Origin: an uncultured Gammaproteobacteria bacterium
Lineage (GTDB): Bacteria; Pseudomonadota; Gammaproteobacteria; Arenicellales; UBA868
Direction of reading: 5' to 3'
Assembly: GCA_905612355.1 (NCBI GenBank)
Contig: CAJQRU010000059.1
Location: forward strand, 1-59,766
Length of the DNA: 59,766 nt
The notes under the pieces are model-generated. The model had not been told where the DNA came from and did not search any database. It saw only the letters and a list, made by a program, of their open reading frames with translations. The translations under genes and the position numbers were made by a program. Of this stretch, positions 17,529 to 24,238 are shown in pieces (the stretch's first letter is position 1; each line of letters opens with the position of its first letter).

Positions 17529-17540
17529 GTGTTGTCTGTC
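17513..17540 (+). terminator. Hairpin over the stop codon of the GT39-like gene
   Basis: GACAGACGACA (17513-17523) pairs with TGTTGTCTGTC (17530-17540), giving 11 pairs including one G-U, with a 6-base loop. The stop codon lies in the loop. The following bases TCGTTACC are only weakly T-rich, so this is a possible rather than strong terminator. Confidence 0.4.
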
Positions 17541-17562
17541 TCGTTACCTAATTAAACAGGGG

Positions 17563-17961
17563 AGTGTCGTTACTGTTGTGAAACGAGTCTTAACGTTACT
17601 TTCATTCGCGCCAAAGGAGTCGTTGATTAAATGGTTGTCAACCAATGGTCATATCGGTCGAGTGTTCCACGCGTCACCGCATCGTAAATGTCAAAGATGG
17701 CCTGGGTGTTTGTTCCAACTGTGCCATCACCGATGCGATAGCCGTCGATATCGACAATCGGCATGACTTCGTAGCCTGAACCACACAGGAACACTTCTTG
17801 GCAAACATAGAGTTCGGTTCGATCGATTTCACGTTGTTGGACCTCCATGCTCAGTTCTCTTTCAAATAGTTCAATCAACGTGGCACGGGTTACGCTCTCT
17901 AGGATACTGCCGGTCACAGTCGGTGTGATAACGATGCCGTCACGGACGGCCATGAGACAAG
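17563..17961. repeat. Direct repeat copy B (within and downstream of intact ilvE)
   Basis: Partner of the repeat at 15449-15847, same orientation, no gaps. It covers the last 108 codons of ilvE and 64 bases downstream. Repeats of this length could recombine and delete the GT39-like gene between them. Confidence 0.95.
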
Positions 17962-18547
17962 CCCCTGCACTCTCCGCGACTTTTCCCGAGCGCGTTAATA
18001 AGATGGCTTCGTTATAGCCGTCCGCTCGTGCTTGGATCGTCGCGAGACGACCGTTCTGATAATTGGCCGCACATTTAATTCGTGGCGGCATACTGGAGTC
18101 TTCGATTCGATGCCACGAACTGACCTGTGCCCGGGCGGCTTTTTCCGCCAAGGAGGTGTCATGTCGGCGAACCGCCAGGCAACCGAGTGCCACCGGCTGG
18201 GTGGCGTCGAGAAATCCTTCGTTGAGAACGTAGGCGGAAAGGCGAATGTGGGCATCTTCGTGCAGATCATTTGCTTGCAAAACGTCACCCACGACTTTAG
18301 CCAGGTATTGGTCAGACCAATCGTGCTCAAAGCGCATGATTCGCATGCTGTCTTGCAATCGTTGTAGGTGGTCCGGCAATCTGAAAATATTGAGCTGGTT
18401 TTGCTGACCCAAGTAGGCACAGATGCCCTCGAATACCGTGGCTCCGTACTTGACTGCACCACTGAGCACATGAACAGTAGCTTCTCTTTCTGGCACAATC
18501 TCTCCGTTGAAGTAGATTTTCGTGCCGGCGGCTGCAAACTCGACCAT
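17627..18547 (-). CDS. ilvE: Branched-chain amino acid aminotransferase
   Basis: A 306-residue fold-type IV PLP aminotransferase, the usual IlvE length. It transfers amino groups between glutamate and the keto acids of Leu, Ile and Val. The PLP lysine is Lys158 in RIKCAANYQNGRLA. Glu192 in VAESAGACLM takes the place of the usual EGxGENxF element, a somewhat divergent version. YGATVFEGICAY and RLPDHLQRL are family motifs. It is the only gene on the minus strand between the accessory block and the tRNA cluster. Its 3' third is duplicated at 15513-15847. Other class IV aminotransferases remain possible because of the altered EGxGEN motif. Confidence 0.87.
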   Translation of the reverse strand: MVEFAAAGTKIYFNGEIVPEREATVHVLSGAVKYGATVFEGICAYLGQQNQLNIFRLPDHLQRLQDSMRIMRFEHDWSDQYLAKVVGDVLQANDLHEDAHIRLSAYVLNEGFLDATQPVALGCLAVRRHDTSLAEKAARAQVSSWHRIEDSSMPPRIKCAANYQNGRLATIQARADGYNEAILLTRSGKVAESAGACLMAVRDGIVITPTVTGSILESVTRATLIELFERELSMEVQQREIDRTELYVCQEVFLCGSGYEVMPIVDIDGYRIGDGTVGTNTQAIFDIYDAVTRGTLDRYDHWLTTI

Positions 18548-18912
18548 GAATCTTGTCCTTAAGTGGGGTCGACGGTAAGCATACGGGGGTTAGCGGCGAC
18601 AAGCCATGGGCAACCGGTCGGGGCATTGGCTTGGTCGGGACGGTCCGCACCCGCTTTGCCTTGAGTGGGTCATAGTTCAAGCGGGGTTGATTTCCCTCTG
18701 GCTATGGCCGCCGAGGTTCGTTAGAATCGCGCGCCCCAGCCGCTGAATGTCTATGGGTTGGGAGTCGGTGTGGGGCCATTCTGGATAACAGCGCACCGCG
18801 CTAGATATTGGGGGTGGGGAGCAGGCTTAAACCCAAGTTGGGGCGGTGTGGTTCACTAATTTATATTGACGAATCAATGATTTCGGGAGAAGATTAAGCG
18901 TTTTCCATTAAG
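18548..18912. other. 365-bp region upstream of ilvE and the tRNA/tuf block
   Basis: No protein gene is supported here. It must hold the ilvE promoter (minus) and probably the tRNA/tuf promoter (plus). The clearest motif is TAGAATCGCG at 18722-18731. Nearer the tRNA, TTGACG with A+T-rich sequence after it (about 18867) is a second weak candidate. G-rich tracts are common in the middle of the region. Confidence 0.5.
18722..18737 (+). promoter_or_regulatory. TAGAAT -10-like element with G+C-rich discriminator
   Basis: TAGAATCGCGCGCCCC shares its first ten bases with the -10 region of the well-formed promoter before rpsL. A G+C-rich segment after the -10 is the discriminator type found in stringently controlled stable-RNA promoters. 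The -35 at the right distance is poor, and the tRNA is 180 bases away, so this is only a candidate. Confidence 0.35.
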
Positions 18913-18997
18913 GGAGGGGTTCCCGAGCGGTCAAAGGGGGCAGACTGTAAATCTGTTGGCTCAGCCTTCGGAGGTTCGAATCCTCCCCCCTCCACCA
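18913..18997 (+). tRNA. tRNA-Tyr (anticodon GTA)
   Basis: An 85-base class II tRNA with a long variable arm. The acceptor stem is GGAGGGG paired with CCCCTCC, followed by A and an encoded CCA. The anticodon stem is CAGA/TCTG around CTGTAAA, giving GTA. It is the first gene of the Tyr-Gly-Thr-tuf cluster. Confidence 0.96.
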
Positions 18998-19085
18998 GGT
19001 AGCGCCATTGCTTGGTGGTTGTGGGGTAAATCGAAATCTGTGAGGCGGAGGGCTGGAATCGTTTAGGTTTATTGGGCTTTTATTG

Positions 19086-19159
19086 GCGGGTGTAGTTCAA
19101 CGGTAGAACCTCAGCCTTCCAAGCTGATGGTGTGGGTTCGATTCCCATCACCCGCTCCA
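19086..19159 (+). tRNA. tRNA-Gly (anticodon TCC)
   Basis: A 74-base cloverleaf. The acceptor is GCGGGTG/CACCCGC with encoded CCA. The anticodon stem is TCAGC/GCTGA with loop CTTCCAA, giving TCC (reads GGA/GGG). It lies 88 bases after tRNA-Tyr and 9 before tRNA-Thr. Confidence 0.96.
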
Positions 19160-19168
19160 TCAGCCACT

Positions 19169-19244
<76 letters not shown>

Positions 19245-19295
19245 TTGGGTACGGTCCCGCGACGGCGTGGCCGTGTGTTCGAGAGGTAACGAAAG

Positions 19296-19363
19296 TGGAA
19301 TTTGGATGTTACATGACAGCGCCGGTGAGTGTGACTGAGGTAGTGATGAAGAAAGCGAGTTAG
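19296..19363 (+). pseudogene. fusA 3'-end remnant upstream of the first tuf
   Basis: These 68 bases are the same as the last 68 bases of fusA (36345-36412), that is, the final 22 codons ([13 protein letters not shown]...) less the first base, plus the stop. There is no fusA body here: tRNA-Thr lies 51 bases upstream. The fragment was carried in with the copied tuf gene. Confidence 0.93.
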
Positions 19364-19417
19364 GGCGGAAATATTTTACTCGAACAGACATTAATCATTT
19401 AATGTGGGGATCAAGCA

Positions 19418-20608
19418 GTGGCGAAAGAGAAATTTGAACGAACGAAGCCGCATGTCAATGTTGGCACGATCGGTCATGTTGATCATGGCAAGACGACGCT
19501 GACAGCGGCGATTACGCGGGTGTTGGGGGCGAAATATGGCGGTGATGTCAAGGCATTTGACGAGATTGACAATGCGCCGGAGGAACGTGAGCGAGGGATT
19601 ACGATAGCGACGGCTCATGTAGAGTATGAGACAGAGGCGCGCCATTACGCACATGTAGATTGCCCGGGACATGCGGATTATGTAAAGAATATGATTACCG
19701 GAGCGGCGCAGATGGACGGTGCGGTTTTGGTAGTATCAGCAGCAGACGGGCCGATGCCACAGACGCGTGAGCATATTCTGTTAGCTCGGCAGGTGGGTGT
19801 GCCCTATATCGTGGTGTACCTGAACAAGGTCGATATGGTGGACGATGAGGAGTTGTTGGAGTTGGTAGAGATGGAGGTACGCGATCTACTGACGAGTTAC
19901 GATTTTCCAGGCGATGACACGCCGATCATTACTGGTTCGGCGTTGAAGGCATTGGAAGGTGAGGCCTCGGAGCAGGGTGAGGAGTCGATCATTCGTTTGG
20001 CAGAGGCGCTGGATTCTTATATTCCGGAGCCTGAGCGGGCAATAGACGGTGCATTTTTAATGCCGATTGAGGATGTTTTTTCAATTTCTGGCCGTGGCAC
20101 GGTAGTGACTGGTCGAATTGAGAGGGGTGTAGTAAAGGTCGGTGAAGAGGTAGCGATTGTTGGTATTAAAGACACGGTGAAAACGACCTGTACGGGGGTA
20201 GAGATGTTCAGGAAGTTGCTTGATGAAGGTCAAGCGGGTGACAACGTGGGTGTATTATTGCGCGGTGTTAAGAGGGAAGAGGTTGAACGGGGCCAAGTGT
20301 TATCGAAGCCTGGTTCAATCACGCCGCACACGGTATTTGAGGCGGAGATTTACGTGTTATCGAAGGATGAAGGTGGTCGTCATACGCCATTTTTCCAAGG
20401 GTATCGTCCCCAGTTCTATTTTCGTACGACCGATGTGACCGGTCAGTGTGAGTTAGCAGAGGGAGTGGAGATGGTGATGCCCGGTGACAATGTAAATCTT
20501 AAGGCGAAGTTAATTGCGCCGATTGCGATGGAAGAGGGTTTACGGTTTGCCATTCGAGAAGGTGGTCGAACAGTAGGTGCCGGCGTCGTCGCTAGTGTCA
20601 TTGAGTGA
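19418..20608 (+). CDS. tuf: Elongation factor Tu (first copy)
   Basis: A 396-residue EF-Tu that delivers aminoacyl-tRNA to the ribosome as a GTP complex. The G motifs are GHVDHGKT (residues 19-26), DCPGHADY and NKVD. The two beta-barrel domains follow, ending in GRTVGAGVV. The start is GTG, 6 bases after GGGGATC, which is a weak Shine-Dalgarno. It lies between tRNA-Thr and tRNA-Trp and is probably co-transcribed with the tRNAs, the tufB position of enterobacteria. The protein is identical to that of the second copy. Confidence 0.98.
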   Translation: MAKEKFERTKPHVNVGTIGHVDHGKTTLTAAITRVLGAKYGGDVKAFDEIDNAPEERERGITIATAHVEYETEARHYAHVDCPGHADYVKNMITGAAQMDGAVLVVSAADGPMPQTREHILLARQVGVPYIVVYLNKVDMVDDEELLELVEMEVRDLLTSYDFPGDDTPIITGSALKALEGEASEQGEESIIRLAEALDSYIPEPERAIDGAFLMPIEDVFSISGRGTVVTGRIERGVVKVGEEVAIVGIKDTVKTTCTGVEMFRKLLDEGQAGDNVGVLLRGVKREEVERGQVLSKPGSITPHTVFEAEIYVLSKDEGGRHTPFFQGYRPQFYFRTTDVTGQCELAEGVEMVMPGDNVNLKAKLIAPIAMEEGLRFAIREGGRTVGAGVVASVIE

Positions 20609-20692
20609 AAGTGGCAAAACCAAAGAATAGAACAAAGGAAAAAGTAGGATCAAATTGCGGGTGGTGCCAGATCAAGGATTGCGGTACGCCAT

Positions 20693-20768
<76 letters not shown>

Positions 20769-20797
20769 GAATTGAAAATGTGATGTAGGGAGAGTCA

Positions 20798-21148
20798 GTG
20801 GCGGATAAGTTAAAACTCGGATTGTCTGCGTTGATTGTGATCGCAGGAATTACGGGCTTTTACTGGTTAAACGACGCGTCAGTTCTTTTGCGCGCGGCAA
20901 TCGTGGTGGTCGCTGTGGTGGGCGCTGGGGCTGTCGCATTGGCGTCGGAGCCTGGACAGCTTGCCTGGCAGTTTGCCGTGGGTGCTAGGGCTGAAGTGCG
21001 CAAAGTTGTGTGGCCGACACGCAAGGAGACGATACAGGCAACACTGGTTGTGATTGTGATGGTAATTCTTGTCGGGCTTTACCTGTGGTTACTGGATGTT
21101 TTTTCTTTTTGGGCCATTTACGACCTCATACTAGGGGCTAGTCGATAA
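20798..21148 (+). CDS. secE: Preprotein translocase subunit SecE
   Basis: A 116-residue inner-membrane subunit of the SecYEG channel. Three hydrophobic segments are seen, as in the longer gammaproteobacterial SecE, with the conserved cytoplasmic segment AEVRKVVWPTRKET before the last helix. The start is GTG after GGGAGAG. It ends 6 bases before nusG, the standard secE-nusG operon. Confidence 0.95.
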   Translation: MADKLKLGLSALIVIAGITGFYWLNDASVLLRAAIVVVAVVGAGAVALASEPGQLAWQFAVGARAEVRKVVWPTRKETIQATLVVIVMVILVGLYLWLLDVFSFWAIYDLILGASR

Positions 21149-21154
21149 ACCGCC

Positions 21155-21700
21155 GTGACTGATTTAAACGAAATGCGTTGGTATGTAGTTCAGGCTTTTT
21201 CCGGCTTTGAGAAGCAGGTGCAGCGATCACTCAAGGATCACATCTCGCGCAACGGCATGGAGGAAAGCTTTGGCGCAATTGAGGTGCCAACTGAGGTTGT
21301 GATTGAACTAAAAAGTGGTCAGAAACGCACCAGCGAAAGGAAGTTTTTCCCAGGTTACGTGTTGGTTCAGATGCAAATGAGCGATGATGCGTGGCATTTG
21401 GTTAATTCTATACCGCGTGTGACTGGGTTTGTCGGTGGCGGAGGATCACAACCCGTGCCGATCTCCGACGAGGAGGTGGGTTCAATACTGCAACAAGTTC
21501 AGGAAGGTGCCGAACATCCTCGCCCGAAGTACACCTATGCCCCCGGAGAGGTGATTCGTATCGTCGATGGACCGTTTCAGGACTTCAACGGTATGGTTGA
21601 AGACGTCAACTTCGACAAAGAAAGGCTGCGAGTGTCAGTCACTATTTTCGGTCGTTCGACTCCAGTCGAACTGGCTTTTAGTCAAGTGGAAAAAGCCTGA
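21155..21700 (+). CDS. nusG: Transcription termination/antitermination factor NusG
   Basis: A 181-residue NusG. The N-terminal NGN domain ([15 protein letters not shown]) contacts RNA polymerase and suppresses pausing. The C-terminal KOW domain ([16 protein letters not shown]) binds Rho or ribosomal S10. [11 protein letters not shown] is the family signature. GTG start. It is followed by 87 bases that include the rplK leader. Confidence 0.97.
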   Translation: MTDLNEMRWYVVQAFSGFEKQVQRSLKDHISRNGMEESFGAIEVPTEVVIELKSGQKRTSERKFFPGYVLVQMQMSDDAWHLVNSIPRVTGFVGGGGSQPVPISDEEVGSILQQVQEGAEHPRPKYTYAPGEVIRIVDGPFQDFNGMVEDVNFDKERLRVSVTIFGRSTPVELAFSQVEKA

Positions 21701-21787
21701 CGGGCACTATGGAGAAGTATGACATGAGGATCCAACCAGTGTGTGTTTGGCAAATTAATATCAGCGTGTTTGTATGGGAGTTGAGTC

Positions 21788-22219
21788 GTGGCTAAAAAAA
21801 TTCAAACTTACATCAAGTTGCAGGTGCCAGCAGGTGCAGCAAAGCCAAGTCCGCCGGTCGGGCCGGCTCTCGGACAACACGGCGTCAACATCATGGAATT
21901 TTGTAAAACCTTCAACGCAGATACTCAGGAGATGGAAGCTGGGTTGCCCGTGCCAGTGATCATCACCGTTTACACGGATAAGAGTTTTTCTTACGTGCGC
22001 AAGACAACGCCGGCTTCGGTGTTGTTAAAGAAGGCGGCCGCGGTAACAAAGGGCAGTGCAGAGCCAAACCGGGACAAGGTCGGAAAGGTGAGTCGTAGTC
22101 AGTTAGAGGAGATCGCGAAGGCCAAGATGCCGGATCTTAGTGCCTATGACATGGATCAAGCGGTTCGGATTATTGCTGGCAGTGCGCGCAGTATGGGCAT
22201 TGAAACAGAGGGGGTATGA
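21788..22219 (+). CDS. rplK: 50S ribosomal protein L11
   Basis: A 143-residue L11 with [19 protein letters not shown] at the N-terminus and the rRNA-binding C-terminal domain. It forms the GTPase-associated centre and is needed for RelA activation on the ribosome. GTG start, with GGGAG about 10 bases upstream. One base separates it from rplA. The 87-base leader is where L1 would be expected to repress the operon, but I could not define the L1 site. Confidence 0.97.
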   Translation: MAKKIQTYIKLQVPAGAAKPSPPVGPALGQHGVNIMEFCKTFNADTQEMEAGLPVPVIITVYTDKSFSYVRKTTPASVLLKKAAAVTKGSAEPNRDKVGKVSRSQLEEIAKAKMPDLSAYDMDQAVRIIAGSARSMGIETEGV

Positions 22220-22220
22220 A

Positions 22221-22916
22221 ATGAGTAAGGAGGGGAAAAGGTATCGCTCTGTGACGGAAGGAAAGGACCCTCAGGCGGTTTATGACGTTGATGAGGCGAT
22301 TGGCCTTGTTCGAGGTGGTGCCTCCGCACGGTTTGACGAGACCGTCGATGTTGCCATTAATCTAGGAGTTGACGCAAAGAAAACCGATCAGAGTGTGCGC
22401 GGTGCAACGGTGTTACCCAGAGGGACGGGGAAGGCGGTTCGTGTAGCCGTTTTTGCAGACGGTGGGGATGCAGATGTGGCACGTGAGGCAGGGGCCGACT
22501 TGGTAGGCTTGGATGACCTCGCTGAAAAGGTCACGGGCGGTGAAATTAATTTCGACATTTGCATTGCCACACCGGCCACTATGCGCGTGGTTGGGAAGCT
22601 TGGACAGATACTGGGACCGCGCGGATTGATGCCGAACCCCAAAGTGGGTACCGTGACGCAGGACGTGGGTAAGGCCGTTAGCAACGCGAAAGCGGGGCAG
22701 GTGCAGTTCAGACTGGATAAAGCGGGCGTTATTCATTGTCCAATTGGTAAGGCATCTTTCGAGCCTGAAGCATTGAAAGAGAATTTGTTGGCCCTGATGG
22801 ATGCTTTGCACAGGGCCAAACCATCGGCGGCCAAAGGTCAGTACGTCAGGCGCATCACGCTGTCGACGACTATGGGTCCGGGTGTCAAAGTAGACCGGGC
22901 TTCAGTGGCCAGTTAA
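22221..22916 (+). CDS. rplA: 50S ribosomal protein L1
   Basis: A 231-residue L1, normal length, from ATG 22221; a longer frame from 22140 overlaps rplK and is rejected. It contains [16 protein letters not shown], the L1 signature, and the conserved TMGPGVKVD end. It forms the L1 stalk that moves E-site tRNA and is the known autogenous repressor of the L11 operon. Confidence 0.97.
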   Translation: MSKEGKRYRSVTEGKDPQAVYDVDEAIGLVRGGASARFDETVDVAINLGVDAKKTDQSVRGATVLPRGTGKAVRVAVFADGGDADVAREAGADLVGLDDLAEKVTGGEINFDICIATPATMRVVGKLGQILGPRGLMPNPKVGTVTQDVGKAVSNAKAGQVQFRLDKAGVIHCPIGKASFEPEALKENLLALMDALHRAKPSAAKGQYVRRITLSTTMGPGVKVDRASVAS

Positions 22917-22959
22917 GAATGTATCGAGATTTGAGGAGCTTGGATGGTGCGCTCACCAG

Positions 22960-23090
22960 AGCGGGTTGGCTGGTGGGTGTGGTGTCGGGCTCGTCGAAGA
23001 CCGCGGGTGTACACAGCAACTGATGGTTGCCGTGTGCTTAATCCGGCTATTAAGGCCCGCGCAGGCGGTGGTCGTGGCCTCATTTGTAAA
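22960..23090 (+). promoter_or_regulatory. L10 leader (autogenous control of rplJL)
   Basis: In the 219-base rplA-rplJ gap, TCGTCGAAGACCGCGGG (22991-23007) closely matches the CGTCGAAGACCGCAGG element of the E. coli rplJ leader, preceded by GGGTTGG and followed by CTTAATCC as there. In E. coli this RNA binds the L10-L7/L12 complex and represses rplJ translation. The outer limits are approximate. A 61-codon frame in this region is not considered real. Confidence 0.75.
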
Positions 23091-23135
23091 GGGGCTCAGG
23101 TCATCATCACATCAATCCGACGGAGTTAGTGCGAA

Positions 23136-23660
23136 ATGGGATTAAATCGGGAGCAGAAGAAGGCCGTCGTCAGTGAAGTGTCGCAGACTATGTCTGTGGC
23201 CCAGGCTGCCATTCTGGCTGAGTATCGAGGACTTACCGTTGCCGAAGTGTCGGCATTCAGGACCTCGGCGAGGGAGAGCGGTGTCGCCGTGCGTGTAGTG
23301 AAGAACACGCTTGCTCGCCGTAGCGTGGCTGGGTCTCAATTTGAGTGTCTTACCGATCATTTTGTCGGTCCTCTGGTCATGATGACATCGGAAGATCCGG
23401 TAGCCTTGGCGAAGGTTGTCACTGAGTTTGGCAAGAATCATGAGGTGCTTAAAGTCAAGGTCGGCGCGATGGAGGGGGCATTAATTGATGACCAAACCAT
23501 CAAGGCGCTGGCTCGATTACCTGGTCGTGAAGAATTGCTGGCGATGTTGGTTGGAACAATGCAGGCACCCATCGATAAGTTTGTCCGTACGCTTAACGAA
23601 ATACCCACCCAGTTTGTGCGCGCCCTGACTGCTGTCAGGGATAGCCGAGAGGCAGCATGA
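23136..23660 (+). CDS. rplJ: 50S ribosomal protein L10
   Basis: A 174-residue L10, the base of the ribosomal stalk that carries L7/L12 dimers and recruits translation GTPases. The N-terminus NREQKKAVVSEV and the segment FRTSARESGVAVRVVKNTLA are characteristic; the C-terminal helix binds L12. It is the repressor partner for the upstream leader. Confidence 0.96.
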   Translation: MGLNREQKKAVVSEVSQTMSVAQAAILAEYRGLTVAEVSAFRTSARESGVAVRVVKNTLARRSVAGSQFECLTDHFVGPLVMMTSEDPVALAKVVTEFGKNHEVLKVKVGAMEGALIDDQTIKALARLPGREELLAMLVGTMQAPIDKFVRTLNEIPTQFVRALTAVRDSREAA

Positions 23661-23714
23661 ACGGTTACGAATTCCGTCTGGGGGCTTTTAAGTCCAGATA
23701 CTGGAGAGATACAT

Positions 23715-24089
23715 ATGTCACGTGAAGAGATTCTTAATGCAGTCGCTGAAATGTCAGTTCTGGAGTTATCTGAACTGATTAAAGAGATGGAAGAGAAGTT
23801 TGGTGTTTCCGCCGCTGCGGTTGCAGTTGCGGCTCCCGCCGGTGGGGGGGCGGCAGCCGAGAGTGCTGCCGAAGAGCAGACTGAGTTCGATGTAGTTCTG
23901 GCGAGCTTTGGTGAGAAGAAAGTGGGCGTCATTAAGGCGGTTCGAGCGATGACTGGTCTTGGACTAAAAGAAGCAAAAGATCTGGTTGAGTCAGCTCCCA
24001 CACCCGTGCGCGAAGGGATTAGCAAGGATGAGGCCGAAGAAGCTAAGAAAAAACTGGAAGAAGCGGGTGCCACAGTTGAGGTGAAGTAG
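23715..24089 (+). CDS. rplL: 50S ribosomal protein L7/L12
   Basis: A 124-residue stalk protein. It has an N-terminal dimerisation helix ([16 protein letters not shown]), an Ala/Gly-rich hinge (about residues 36-52), and a C-terminal domain with [20 protein letters not shown] that contacts EF-Tu and EF-G. GGAGAG precedes the ATG. The hinge gives the opposite strand a long meaningless frame. Confidence 0.97.
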   Translation: MSREEILNAVAEMSVLELSELIKEMEEKFGVSAAAVAVAAPAGGGAAAESAAEEQTEFDVVLASFGEKKVGVIKAVRAMTGLGLKEAKDLVESAPTPVREGISKDEAEEAKKKLEEAGATVEVK

Positions 24090-24100
24090 ATGTGGTGGTT

Positions 24101-24121
24101 GGCGCGCCTGACGGGCGCGCC
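24101..24121 (+). terminator. G+C hairpin in the rplL-rpoB gap (attenuator candidate)
   Basis: GGCGCGCC (24101-24108) and GGCGCGCC (24114-24121) form a perfect 8-bp stem with a TGACG loop. No T run follows, so it should not be a complete terminator. The position equals the partial attenuator between rplL and rpoB in E. coli, which lowers rpoBC transcription relative to rplJL. Confidence 0.5.
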
Positions 24122-24130
24122 GAGATTCAT

Positions 24131-24165
24131 GGAAGGCACAGCTGCACTAACGCGGGTGTGCTTCC
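24131..24165 (+). promoter_or_regulatory. Second hairpin in the rplL-rpoB gap
   Basis: GGAAGGCAC pairs with GTGCTTCC, with one unpaired base. It directly follows the G+C hairpin. E. coli has an RNase III processing hairpin in this gap, so a processing site is possible. The structure was judged by eye only. Confidence 0.35.
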
Positions 24166-24238
24166 TTATTGCCCTGGGAAAGCTGCTTGATGCGACTCGG
24201 CATCATCGGCGAGTGCGAACAATGATCGAGGAACGTGA

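Larger units (their letters stand above)
19296..20614. repeat. 1,319-bp tuf repeat, copy 1
   Basis: Identical to 36345-37663 wherever I compared line by line (constant offset 17049). It starts inside the fusA tail sequence, covers the fusA-tuf spacer and all of tuf, and ends 6 bases past the tuf stop at GTGAAAGTGG. The flanks differ completely outside these points. Confidence 0.95.

Noticed and set aside
22944-23129. 61-codon frame in the rplA-rplJ gap
   Set aside because: It lies within the L10 leader RNA and is Arg/Gly-rich without homology or a ribosome binding site.
23438-24139. 233-codon minus-strand frame over rplJ/rplL
   Set aside because: Its Ser/Ala-rich composition is the reverse complement of the L7/L12 hinge; no gene.
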